This document shows positions 1-10,731 of a stretch of 64,000 nt of DNA, piece by piece. Where the stretch lies: positions 62,001 through 126,000 of the forward strand of contig JAQMWT010000314.1 of the NCBI GenBank assembly GCA_029834535.1, in the 5' to 3' direction. This DNA is from Chrysophaeum taylorii. Lineage: Eukaryota; Sar; Pelagophyceae; Pelagomonadales; Pelagomonadaceae. A program made the position numbers and the translations under genes. A model generated the notes under the pieces. The model worked only from the letters and a program-made list of their open reading frames with translations, was not told where the DNA came from and searched no databases. Numbering within the stretch: position 1 is the stretch's first letter; the number at the start of each line of letters is the position of its first letter.

Positions 1-3000
1 CACATTATCTCGACCAACGATACTTGGACTAGCATCTCAGCATCTCACTGCTCTGAAGAAGAATTTCTCAGCATCTCGCTGCTCTGAAGGCGAATTTCGC
101 GTCAAGCAACAACGTTGATATCCATGAAAACCGCGACATGAACTTCACGCGACTTTATAAGCGCATTACCGATGTCTACATGGGCCATCGGAGTATACAA
201 GTTGCTCGGCATTGTACCAATCACCGGAGTTCAAGTTGCTCGGCATTGTACCTGATCCGACGCACCCTCGAGTGGGTCCTCGCATTTGACTACGTGCATC
301 GTGCTTCAAGACTTACTGGCTTTGTTTTATCGCCTCGCATTTCGTACCGATGAATGTGGTTGTACCCTTGAGAAGTTCAACAACAACAATCAATTTAGAC
401 GGCATGCACAACCACTTCTGCCGCGCTATCCGCCGCGTCGTCAGCCGCAACCCCGACTTCAGACTCTTCCAACTGACCTACCCTATACGCTCCCCTTTCC
501 CATCAACCTGGCCCTACTCGATTCCGACGCAATACCCAATGTCATTTTGGCGGCTGCAAGGATCACTTTAAGAGGGACTGCCGCTAGTTTCAAACTCCCT
601 AGCTATTCCACGACAACGCGCTACCCACCATCGCCGTTCTTCTCAACAGCGCAACACTTCCAATGACTCCAACAACACCCAACAACACCAACCCACCAAA
701 ACCAGCACCATCAACACTACCTTTTCTGCTCCTATGCCTACTCCAACCTTGCCTGATTCTAGTTCCACTCCGCCGCTTTTCTTAATACTACCACCTATTA
801 CACCCCCTTCACCGCCTTAAACGGCCGCACCCAACGTCTCACATCCACCTCGCGCTACTCTATCTTATCATCTTTGCACCTTTCTGCCAATCAAGATAAT
901 TCCAAGTCAGCGTGTGTACCGCCGATTTTCTGCCGCACGCACATCAACAACCCCATCCCATGGAAGCCCCTCGTTTTTGTGAAGGAAAAGTGCTTTTGTG
1001 GAAGCCCCTCGTTTTTGTTTTTAGCTCCCATTGCACAGGCGCCCTTCGTCCTGTATTTTCCGCTATTCGTTGCTCAACCCCTCGTTCTGTATTTTCCCCT
1101 CGTCGTTGCTCCTCTCCTCGTTCTGTCTTTTCACCTCGTCGTTGCTCCCCTCCTCGTTCTGTATTTCGCCTATTCGTTGCTCCACTCCCCGTTTTGCATT
1201 TTCTGCTATTCGTTGATCCACTCCCCGTTCTACATTTTCTGCTATTCGTTGATCCACTCCTCGTTGTGCTTGTCGGTTTTGGTAAAACCAGCGAATCACG
1301 TTCCATCGCGCATTTCACCTGCCACAACTAAGCTGTGCCTGTCAATTTTTCGCGTGCGCAGCTTTCGTGCTTCCTATGTGGTTGGATCGCTCATCTTCGG
1401 GATCCTGGACAGACGCTTCTTTGCTGTGTGATTTGTGGTTCTCCTTCGCGCACTATCGCCTTTTCGCCGCTTTTCTGACCTTTACAATCCGGTTTTGCTC
1501 TCGCAGTGAATTCCGTGCTCAGCACCCGCGACGCTATCTGCAATGCTCTTACGTGTCACTACGACGCTATCTACAACGTTTATACGTGCCACAACTGTTT
1601 TGCCACTATCGCCAACTTCTACCACAGTCTATTCGAGTATGACGAGCGAAGCTCGCCGCTTGCTCCTCCAACGTTGGCCCATATGGCAACTTCGTTCTTG
1701 CGAATGCGAAAACGGGCCACTTCCTTATCTGCCACAGCAGGCTGGCATACAGCAGCCTGGTCTACCCGTGTTCGTTCCTTACACCGCTGGCGCGTCCGAA
1801 GTCTTCCATTTTCGCGTACAGGACGCGGTCGTGCCCATGGCAACTTGCTCGCACCACAACAACCAAACACCCACGTTCGCATCAAACCTGTTTCCGCCTG
1901 TTTTTGCTTCTGTCGACTCCGACCATCGTCATAACCTGGTCACCATGCACCATTCAACATATCTGCCCAAAGGCCACGTTCTCATCAGACGTCTGATACA
2001 CCGCCATCATATATACCAGCCCGTGTTCCCGCTATCTTTACCCCGCTGCGATTCTCAGTGGCACCAATCGTCTAACGCACGTCATCCCAGGCACTTTTGT
2101 CGCTATTGTTCTTCAGACCTCGATTTTGCTGACAGTTTCGCTTATCAGATTTCCTGCAATGTCAACCACCGAAGGAACTTCAACGTTGTTCTGACTTTCT
2201 CGAATCACACTTCCCAGCTCTCGTCTACTGTTGCCCCATTGTCACCTGTTCCTGCTCTTGCCCGATTGTCACCTGTTCTTCCGCTGTTGCCCCCTTGTCC
2301 CCTGTGTTTGATGAGAATGCGCCGGTTTCACTGGGACTGATCACCCCATCACGTGAACCGACCATTCTACGAGCTCATGAACTCCGACGAACCAAAGAGA
2401 GAAAACAACAAAACGTGCACAGCAAAGTCGAGCCAACCAGAGCCGACAAAACAACAAGCATGCAAAACAAAAAGCATGCAAAACAAAGTCGAGCCAAAAC
2501 GGAGCCGACCGCGCAAAGTCGACAAAAAGCGCACATTATTCAGAAGCAAATGGAGAACCAACTAAAACCCACAATACTGGCGTTTTACCACGCACTGTCG
2601 ATTCTGTGTCATCTTGTCATTCCCTTCGATTCTGTGTCATCTTGTCCTTCCCTGTACGTTAATTATTCTAGCTTTCGTTTGTTAGTTCATTATGTCTTCC
2701 TTCCCCTCTGTCTCGCCCAGCCCATCCAAATCCTGCACGTCGGTTACAAGCCCTTGCCGCAGAATATCATTCCCTCGGTCAGCTCGGTTGCTCGGATGTT
2801 GTTCGCGTTCCTTCTACTTTTTCTGGCACCATCTGCCCTTTGAAGTGGGTCCACCGCACAAAGTATGAATCTGGCCGCTTCAAATTGTACACTGCTCATC
2901 TCGTTGTCCGCGGTTACACCCAGGTTCACGGCATTGCTTACCACGACACGTACCGTCCTGTAGATGTCATCTCTCCTTTCATACAAGCCCCTGTCTGGCG

Positions 3001-4440
3001 TTGCTGTTCACGACTGGGATTTTCATAAGTTGGATGTCAGCTCCGCTTTTATCCAAGCTCCCATTGACGAAGGCATCTATGTCTGGCCACCCGACGGTTA
3101 TGCTCCTCGCCAACCCACCGATGGTTTCAAAATGATTTACACGCTCCGTCGCTCTTGGTATGGTTGCAAACAAGCTTGTCGTAATTGGTGGCTTTATTTG
3201 GCACGCTTTCGCGTCAATGACTGTGGCTTCGTCCGCGGATCTGGTGACACTTGCCGTTACAAGCTCGTGCTTAATTCTACCGTTGTCCTACGTCTCGTTC
3301 TTGTCGTTGATGATCTTCTTGCGGCGCACCCTCGTCCTTGCCTTGGTCATTACCCAGCCTTCTTCCTCCGTTTCCGAACCTTCACTGATGTTAACGAGCT
3401 TGATCTGACCACTTACGTTGGTCTCCGCATTACGCGTGCTCGCGCACAACCAGACTTGACTCCCGCTCCCAAAGTTCTCCCTCTTTCTGCGGCTGCTTCT
3501 CCTGCACCTGGCTCCCCTGCTCACGTCTTCATGGCACGCATCCCTTTTCGTCGTATTGTTGGCTGTGTTTTATTTATCTCCATCATGACTCGCCCTGATA
3601 TCACTTGGTCCGTCAATCAGTGTGCGCGTTTTTCACACAATCCTGATAAACCCCACTGGCACGCTTTATCCCACACTCTGCGTTATCTCAACGGTTCTCA
3701 GGCTCTTACACTTGTTCTTGGTCGCGACTCTACCCTTCGTCTCTGTGGTTATTCCGACTCCAGCTGGACCGACGACCCTGATGACCGCCACTCCACTACT
3801 GACTTTTGTTTTCTCCTTGCTGGCTCTATCATATCCTACTGCTCACGCTCGCAGTACCTCCTCGCCCGCTCCTCTTTTGAAGCTGAATTGCTCGTTCTTT
3901 ACGCCGCTACTGCTGAGCTCTCTTGGCTTCTCAAACTTTTTGATGCCTTTGATCTCCCTCGTCACACGGTCCCAATGTATGTCGATAACAGCACCACCGT
4001 CACCCAAGTCCGTCTCCAATGTCTCACGCGGCGCACCCGCCATATTGATATTCGTTTTTACAGCACCGCCGAATATCATCGCAACCACATCATTGATCTC
4101 CAACACATTCCCCACCTTGACAACCTTAGCGATATCTTCACCCGCAGTACGGAAGCTCCTTCCTTCCTCCGGCTTCGTGCTCGTTACCTCACCTCGTGAC
4201 TTCGCCCTGATCTCTCCTGTCTCTTTCTGCCACACTGCCTCTCCTGACGTCTTCCTTCAAGCTTCTCCTCTGTGAGCGTCTCATTTACCCCTTTTTCCTT
4301 CTTCCTTTTCTTTCTTTTCCAGCACCTCTGTGAGGACCTCACTTACTTACCCCTTTGTCCTTTTCTTTCTTTTCCAGCACTTGTGTGAGGAAGCTATGAC
4401 ACTTACCCCTGCACCACGTATCATCCAGTATCCCAACGTC
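1..4440 (+). mobile_element. Ty1/copia LTR retrotransposon, broken, left end outside window
   Basis: The best-preserved part is a pol segment from about 2840 to 4199 with reverse transcriptase (a VVDD catalytic box, upstream LDVSSAF and YGCKQA motifs) followed by a copia-type RNase H (YSDSSW, SFEAELL, RRTRHIDIRF and DIFTRS). The order and motifs are those of the Ty1/copia family. A gag-like zinc knuckle of CX4CX2HX4C spacing lies at 540-581. Integrase is not recognisable. A duplicated segment of roughly 57 bp with a CTTTTCTTTCTTTTCCAGCAC core occupies 4290-4400 and may belong to the 3' untranslated part or LTR. I could not pair two LTRs because the left end is outside the window. The element is clearly broken, with several interruptions, although the RT-RNase H part remains open over about 1.2 kb. 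Family assignment is firm; limits and age are not. Confidence 0.85.
1043..1272 (+). repeat. 36-bp minisatellite, about 6 units, inside the copia remnant
   Basis: The phrase TTCGTTGMTCMACYCCTCGT recurs every 36 bp (for example at 1209 and 1245) with a T-rich spacer, about six times. The unit is a multiple of three. It lies between the gag-like and pol-like parts of the retroelement. Confidence 0.8.
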
Positions 4441-4640
4441 ATTCCCTTATCGCTAGTGAGGTCCCCATTATAGTTCTCTCCAAAAGTAGGATCCGAGGAT
4501 GGATGACGTCATTCACAGTATCCCCTAACACTCCCCCCAAACCTCCACCTAAATCTAACAATACATGCCGCGTTTCGCTTAATTGACGTTCAGCCTACAA
4601 TGCTGTAAAATCCCAAATGTAGGTTTCTCGGACAATTAAT

Positions 4641-7600
4641 AGGGTCGGATAAGAAAGCTCAAAACTAGGCCCTAGCCTACATTTCGAACACCAAACGAGA
4701 AACCCTCATTCAAAAGTGGATTGTCTCAGGCTATGTTTCAAACATAGCCTGGAAAATCACAAAATCGGCGTTCCGCCCATGGAATCGGCCGAAACGAGCA
4801 AAGAGTCGGCCCCGGGTCCTTCTGTAACCCCTGTGGACCCTTCGGTCCCGGCTGAGTTGACGAAAGTGTCGAAAAAACCCGCTGCCAAACGTCAACGGCG
4901 AAAAAACCTCTTGAGGGGAGAGTGCGTGTGCTGCGTAGCGAGGCTCGACGCCGACGAGACGGCCAGGGGCCAGCCGCTCGACCTGGAGCGACTCCTGAAT
5001 ATCGAGGGCGAGCTGCCCGACAAGTTCTACGTGTGCTCGAAAATGTGCCGGGACGACTTCACCCCGAGCAAGCTACACACGACGAAGGGCGCGAAGGCCG
5101 TTCTCGCCCGGATCTCCGCGTCGCTAACTAGGACTCTCAAGACAACCATCCGCAGCGGGGACGAGGTCCTCATCGAGCACGACTTCTCGGCGGGGCACAA
5201 CATCCAGGGCGGCAACGGCGTTGTCCTGGGCCTAATCTACAACAACACTGTGTGTCGGGTCGAGTCATACGACGTGAAAACGATTCAGCAGGGAGAGATC
5301 CGCGTCCCGTTCTCCCACGTCAAGGCCAAGCCCGACAAGGAGGACGACACCCCCCCGATTCGGCGACTACCACCCGGACGGCCAGCGCGTCCGACGCTTG
5401 GATCGAGTGGGTCATCGGTTATCTCCACACTGTCGTCGTCGTCGGACTCGAATGTGCGGATCTCGGAGCTCGAGAAGGAGGTGTCGAAACTCCGGAGCAC
5501 GGTCGACAAGCTCACGGCGGCCAAGACGGCTCAGCACTCTCGCTCTGTCACCGCCGAACGCGAGACGAAAGAAGCCCACGCCGACGCCTTCGCCGCGGAA
5601 ATGGCGGCCGCCAAGGCAGACGCGGCGCGTCTCGAGGCCAAGTGGAAGTACGAGGACGAGGTCCGGGATGCCGCACGTCGGGAGGCACGGCTCCAGGTCC
5701 GCATCGAACGCCACCAGGCCTCCAATGAGAAGCAGCGCGACCGCGATGCCGCGAGGCTGCAGCGAGCCATCGACGAGCTCAACGCGACCAAGGCCCAGTC
5801 GAACGAGGCGGCGAGACAGGCTGCGGCGGCGGCCGAGTTTCGGGAGAGGAACCGACTGAAGAAATCGGACCCTCGGGCCATGCGACAACTCAAGAACAAT
5901 TACGCCGCCCTCAATCAGGAAGCGAAGCAAATGGAGATAAAGCTCGCGGCTGCCGAGGACCGCGTCCAGGCCCGGGAGGAGGAGATCGAGCGGCTGCGGG
6001 AGCGGGTCGCGGTCCTCGAGAAGCAGAACGCCGAAGTGTGGGTACCGCGGAAGCCGTCCGGCAAGGGATCCGGCAAGGGCACTCCGTGGGACTCGAAGCT
6101 CAGGGTGCTGTGTATGAAACTGCTCGCCTCGCGGGTTGCGCCTGCGGAAATCCCCGAGGTCCTGGTCTCGGTCGTCGAGGCGGTCGTTGGCCCGGATCGA
6201 GTGCGCGACATGGAGCTCCCCGTCCGCACGCTTCATTCGCGACCTGCGCTCCGAGATGGGTGTCCTTCACGAGGCCGCCGTCGCCCTCGCCGTGGGATAC
6301 GGTGACGTCGTCGACGCGGCGACGGACGCGTCGCCGCTCGATGGCAAGGAGATCGCGACTACCCAACTTCGCGTCACACGCGGCGGCGTGACGGAGAACT
6401 GGACGCTGGGCGCGAGCGAGATCTCCGACCAGAGCGCGCCTGGCGAGGCCAAGGCGATCAACGATCGGTTTGGTGACCTGAATCGAGCGCTCCAGCTCGT
6501 TAATCAAGTTTACCAGGAGCTCTACGGAGCCGACGCTGCTGCGGAGGCGCTCCCGGCCGCCGGCAGCGCCGGCGTACAGAATCTCGCCGGCCGGGCCATC
6601 GTTACCGACAACGCCTCCGCCGCCATCGCATCGGTCCGCGAGCTCCAGGAGCATGTCCTCGCGGCGGTGCAGAAGGAGATCGGGGAAGAGCTGTGGAATT
6701 TGATGACGCAAGACGAGCGCGACGCGAAGACTCGTGTCTTTCACGGGAACTGCCAGCGACATCTCGGTACGTCGCGCCGTCCCACCAGCAATTTGTTGAG
6801 CAGGCAACACATGGCTCGACGGCGGCGCCGCCGAGGAGGCCAAGATGCTCGACACGCTGCTGAAGGATAGCATCGAGAGCTCGGAGGCGAAGCACCTGCG
6901 CCTCACCGGCGAGTTGAACAAGGTCATTCATGCCTTGTCCAAGTGTATCGGCGAGGGCGTGGATCGCTATGGGAAGGGCTTCGGGACCCCTCTCCGGGCA
7001 TTCCTCGAGGAGAAGCACCCTTCGGAGCTCTACCTCACGCTCGGCCGCACGGACAAGGGGACGCGGCAGGACGCGTGCACCAACGCGGCCTGGGTCATCT
7101 TCCACAACCTCCCGTTTCTCGTCGAGTTCCTCGAGAACGCGAGCTACGCGCCGCAGAACATCCTCAGGAACAACCTCTTCTCGACCTTGTCCTCGCAGGA
7201 GGTCGCCGGAGCCATTCGAGCCCGAGCGATCATCGACGACAAGCTCACGGTGCCTTTCCGATTTTTCGCCGCATCGGACGCCCTCGAGGGTTGGTCGGTT
7301 CTCGACATGGCGGGCGTTCTCGAGCGAGTGCATGCCTTCTTCTAAGTCTGCCAGGATAATCCACAACTCGTTGCGACCGCCGGTTACGAGGCCTTCGACA
7401 CTGAGATCGCCACCTACGCCCAGTTCCTCGAGACGCGGGCCGGGTCGGCGAAGCTGTCCGTCGACGGCCAGTCCACGATCCGCGACGTCGCGGCCGTTCG
7501 CTCCGCCTGACACCAATGATCCAGAGGCCAAGACCATGCTCGACGCGCTCCGGGCCTGGGGCCGCGGCATGCGCCGCACGTTCGAGGGGGGGCAGTCTAT

Positions 7601-9291
7601 GCGCTACGTCGGCGACGGCGACCTCGCGGCGGTCAACCAGACGTCGGAGCTCCGGAGGGCCTTCGACGGCGCGCTGCGGAACTCGAACGAGGTCGAAGGC
7701 GAGTTTGGCGTATTGAAGTATTACAACGCCTCCTACGTCAACATGAGCGTCGTGAACTGCGTCGGGGTCGTCGCGTGCCAACGGGACCACATGTTCGACC
7801 GGGCCGCCACGAGTTTTACGACCAAGCGCCGGCGACGCGTCGCCGACGAGGTCGCTGGTCGAACGACGACGAAGGCTCGAATGCGCGATCGAGTTGGTGG
7901 AGGACGTCTCGCCACGCTCGGCGACGACTTTCGAGGAGTGTTGATGGAGGCGGCTCGTCGTGGTCGGCAGAACCACAAGGAGCAGGCTGCCGCGCGCGCG
8001 GAGGCGGCGAAGGAGCACCATCGCCGTCGCGCCGCCGCGTTCGTCGAGAAGGCCCTCGAGCGCCAGGTGAACGACTACGCCAAGGCCCAGGAGGCCATGA
8101 AAGTCAAGCCTGTCGTCGACGAGCAGGCCCTCGTCGGGAGGACCCTGCTCTCGACGGTCAAGAAGCGACTTGATGCGGCACTTAAGCAGATCTCGAGCGA
8201 CGCTGCGCGGTCGAAGGTCCTCAAGGAGAACATCGACAGGTACGTCGTCGGCATGGGCATGGGCGACCTCAAACCCAAGTCCTACACCTCGGGCAAGGAC
8301 CCGACGATCGGCTCGGCCGGTTCCAAGGCCAACATCGAATTCCTCACCGCGCACCTCGAGTACGTCTACGAGCAGATCAAGACCAACTCCCGCGAGTTGG
8401 TCGCCGAGGCGGTAGTCCCGGGCGAGCGCCGACGGCAGCTGCCAGTGCTCGGGACCGCGACGGCCCAGCGTCTCGAACTCGACGCGAGGCGGCACTTGAG
8501 CGTTGACGAGCTCAAGGCGAAGGTTGAGGAGTGCCGCGCCTTTCGCCATCCGAGGAAGCGGACGCGGACAACGAGTGGCCGCTCGAAGCTACCGATGATT
8601 GACGTGGCGTTGGTCGGGTCACGCGTCGAGGTTCTCTGGGAGTTGTCGGGGCACCCGGGCTGCTACTGGATGCCCGGCACCATCGAGGCGGTATCCGACG
8701 AGAACTCCAAGGACGGTCGCAAGAAACTCGGGCTGGGTTGGATCTTCGTTTCCTATGACGACGGTTTCAGCGGGTGGCTCCTCGCGAACCGCCCCACCTT
8801 CTTCAACGGCTCCAAGCCGGCTTCCTGGCGCTTCGTGTCCGAGGACAACGAATACGACGACGACGAGGAGGAGGAGGACGCGATGGACGTCGACGACGAC
8901 GACTACGCATAGCTGCGTTCGCGGGCCCCGACGCCGGTCTCCCGAGGACGCCCGGAAAGACGAGGACACTAGAACTGGCCCCAGCGAACAAAAGGCGCCG
9001 TCTAAACGCCCACACGACCCTCATTGGGCCTACGGACATTCCCGACGCGCCGGTTGTTGTATTTGGAGCCGATGGCGTCGTGCAGAGTAGAGCCACCTAG
9101 GCCCCCGCCTCCACCGAGGCGCCAAAATACCTCACTCCCAAGTAGATTCGCCAAATCGGCAGCTACGGACTTCGTTCCAAGATAAAATCGGCACCATTTT
9201 GGGTCAACTTGGCGACGGACAAAAAAGCCCGCCAATCCTTGGGGATTTTCGGCCCCGGCGCGGGGGACCCACGAGTTCCTTATCCGACCCT
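4641..9291 (+). mobile_element. TIR DNA transposon (4.65 kb) with transposase gene
   Basis: The left end starts AGGGTCGGATAAGAAA at 4641 and the right end at 9276-9291 is its inverse complement at 15 of 16 positions. The same termini bound two 257-bp elements at 16504 and 52862, which identifies them as transposon ends. The interior holds one large decayed coding region (4779-8912) on the plus strand, with zinc-cluster, coiled-coil, RNase H-like and Tudor-like parts. A perfect 10-bp-stem palindrome (GGCTATGTT core) lies at 4728-4750 just inside the left end. I see no convincing target-site duplication around this copy: the left flank is ACAATTAAT and the right flank ACCAAAAGG. Superfamily is unassigned. 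The element sits directly against the retrotransposon on the left and a duplicated promoter segment on the right. Confidence 0.8.
4779..8912 (+). pseudogene. Transposase of the TIR element, spliced and frame-broken
   Basis: The ATG at 4779 opens a frame running to about 6220. It holds a Cys cluster (CVCC ... YVCSKMC, about residues 48-90), a small SH3-like stretch and a long coiled coil (about 225-430). A one-base shift near 6217 moves to a second frame with a candidate first catalytic Asp (TDASPLDGKE), a second (IVTDNASAA) and a CxxH motif (HGNCQRHL). A 37-nt GT-AG intron at 6767-6803 joins HGNCQRHLG to NTWLDGG. The next frame has a stop at 7343-7345, continues open to 7507, then shifts again into a frame ending at 8912. 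That last part carries a candidate Glu (NEVEGEFGVLK), basic helices and a Tudor-like segment (VEVLWELSGHPGCYW, about 8620-8840), then an acidic tail. One stop and two shifts suggest this copy is dead. The RNase H fold assignment is inference. Confidence 0.6.
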
Positions 9292-9826
9292 ACCAAAAGG
9301 TGAGGGTAGGAATGCCGGTCCTGGTGTGTGCGAGTGCCCGGGGCTATATATACCCCTGTGCTTCCCCATCATAGTGAAACGTGAACATCTGGGGCGAGTC
9401 AAGCATGTATGCGAGACGGTGGGGACCCAGCAGACGACGACGCCATCTGCTTCAGATGAACATCTGCGTCGGAGATGAACACCCGGTCCTGGTAAGTGAA
9501 AGCGCGCCCAGATGAGGGGGGTCTAGTGTGTGTGCTAGACGATGGGGCTCCAGCAGTTGGCGACGGCAACCGCTTCGTAGAGACTCACACACTCCTTCAC
9601 ACTCCTTTTGGCGCAGCGGTGGAGCGGATTCGAACGCGCGAACCACCTCGTGCGCTTTAAGGGCCCATAACCAAAAGGTGAGGGTAGGAATGCCGGTCCT
9701 GGTGTGTGCGAGTGCCCGCGGCTATATATACTCCTGTGGAGCTATATATACCCCTGTGCTCTCATCCACATTTCAGTTCTCACACTTCTCCCCTTGGCAC
9801 GGGCAGCAGAGCGAAGGGTAATTGTG
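9292..9826 (+). promoter_or_regulatory. Duplicated TATA-containing promoter region of the TLC-domain gene
   Basis: A 69-bp segment at 9292-9360 recurs at 9670-9738 with two differences; its similarity begins at the first base after the transposon end. Each copy contains TATATATA (9345-9352 and 9723-9730), and a third TATA motif lies at 9743-9750, 77 bp before the ATG at 9827. A weaker duplication pairs about 9402-9444 with 9528-9573 (CGAGACGGTGGGG versus TAGACGATGGGG). No gene is visible in between. The downstream TATA is the likely core promoter of the next gene. Confidence 0.55.
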
Positions 9827-10636
9827 ATGACGCCGGCGTGGGTCATCCGTGGCGCCGGTTTGAGCTACGCCGCGCGCGGCGTGGCGACGGTGGTCGGGCT
9901 GGAGATGGTGTTTCGAGCGGTGGCGAGCAAGGAGGAGACCCGACGCATCGCGGCGCTGAAGTCAATCGCTATTATTCACTCCTTAATCGTCGCGCCGCTC
10001 TCTTTGTATGCGTTGATAACGCATCCTGATCTCCGGGCGCAGACGTTGCAGGTGTTGCGGTTCGAAGATGTGTCCGAGCTGTTCGACGGCGGCGGGGGGC
10101 GCGAATGGGCGGACCTTCTGACGTCATTCACGGTCGGATTCTTCGTTTTCGAGCTCTTTCACGCGCGGGACTGGGCGCCGTCGACGCGCGTCGACAAACT
10201 GACGATGATCGTACATCACGTAGTCTCGGCTGTTCTGTGGCCGCTCTCGATTCGGCTCGAGATCGCGTATTTCTTTTTGGTTCATTTCGAGCTTACCGAA
10301 GTATCGAGTCCGTTTCTCCAGCTTCGGTGGTTCGCCAAGACGTACGGGAATGCGACCCTCGAGGCCGTGGTTTCCCTGGTCTTCGCCTTGGTCTTCTTTG
10401 CGTTTCGCACGACCGTTGTGGTCCCCATGTTCCGCGCGATCTACCTAACCCGGCCCTGGGACGGGGCCTTGTATCCCCGCCTCTCCCTCGCCGTCCGCAT
10501 TATCTCGCTCGTTTCGCTCTACATCCCCTTTCTCCTCAACTCCCTCTGGTCCTGGCAGATCGTCAAGATGGGCCTCCGCATCTACAACGGCAAAAAACAC
10601 AAGAAAACACAACAACGGGCGGCAAAGATAGACTAA
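9827..10636 (+). CDS. TLC-domain (TRAM/LAG1/CLN8-like) multi-pass membrane protein
   Basis: The product is 269 aa from the ATG at 9827; the frame is open further upstream but only from GTG. Several hydrophobic segments are present (about residues 42-62, 95-112, 122-160, 185-205, 232-255). The central HHVVSAVLWP and FELTEVSSPFLQLRW stretches are typical of TLC domains, which occur in ER ceramide synthases, TRAM and TMEM56-like proteins. The C-terminus is lysine-rich (KKHKKTQQRAAK), compatible with cytosolic ER retention. The double-His pattern of ceramide synthases is only partly seen, so a TMEM56/CLN8-like lipid-handling role is as likely as acyltransfer. It is preceded by the TATA motifs at 9723 and 9743 and followed 95 bp later by the IDO-like gene on the same strand. 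Confidence 0.75.
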   Translation: MTPAWVIRGAGLSYAARGVATVVGLEMVFRAVASKEETRRIAALKSIAIIHSLIVAPLSLYALITHPDLRAQTLQVLRFEDVSELFDGGGGREWADLLTSFTVGFFVFELFHARDWAPSTRVDKLTMIVHHVVSAVLWPLSIRLEIAYFFLVHFELTEVSSPFLQLRWFAKTYGNATLEAVVSLVFALVFFAFRTTVVVPMFRAIYLTRPWDGALYPRLSLAVRIISLVSLYIPFLLNSLWSWQIVKMGLRIYNGKKHKKTQQRAAKID

Positions 10637-10670
10637 TAATGCTAAAAAAACCCTAGCACGTGATGATGTT

Positions 10671-10672
10671 CG

Positions 10673-10703
<31 letters not shown>
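10671..10703 (+). repeat. (ATG)n microsatellite at the 5' end of the IDO-like gene
   Basis: About eleven ATG/TGA triplets in a row. Read in the frame of the downstream gene they give a run of methionines, making many alternative in-frame start codons. Confidence 0.9.
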
Positions 10704-10731
10704 ACAAGTCGTCGTCGTCGTCCGTGGTGTC

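Noticed and set aside
4629-4640. TTAA/TA next to the left transposon end as a Kolobok or Tc1-type target site
   Set aside because: The right flank lacks a matching TTAA, and MITE copy 1 has an 8-9 bp duplication instead.
4200-4640. 3' LTR of the copia element
   Set aside because: The duplicated pyrimidine-rich segment here is tandem, and no matching LTR can be seen at the left edge, so I did not call an LTR.
9618-9680. tRNA-like 3' half on the minus strand (CGTTCGAATCC, B-box-like)
   Set aside because: No acceptor or T-arm pairing and no A box at a normal distance, so not a tRNA gene. A decayed tRNA-derived SINE remains possible but unsupported.
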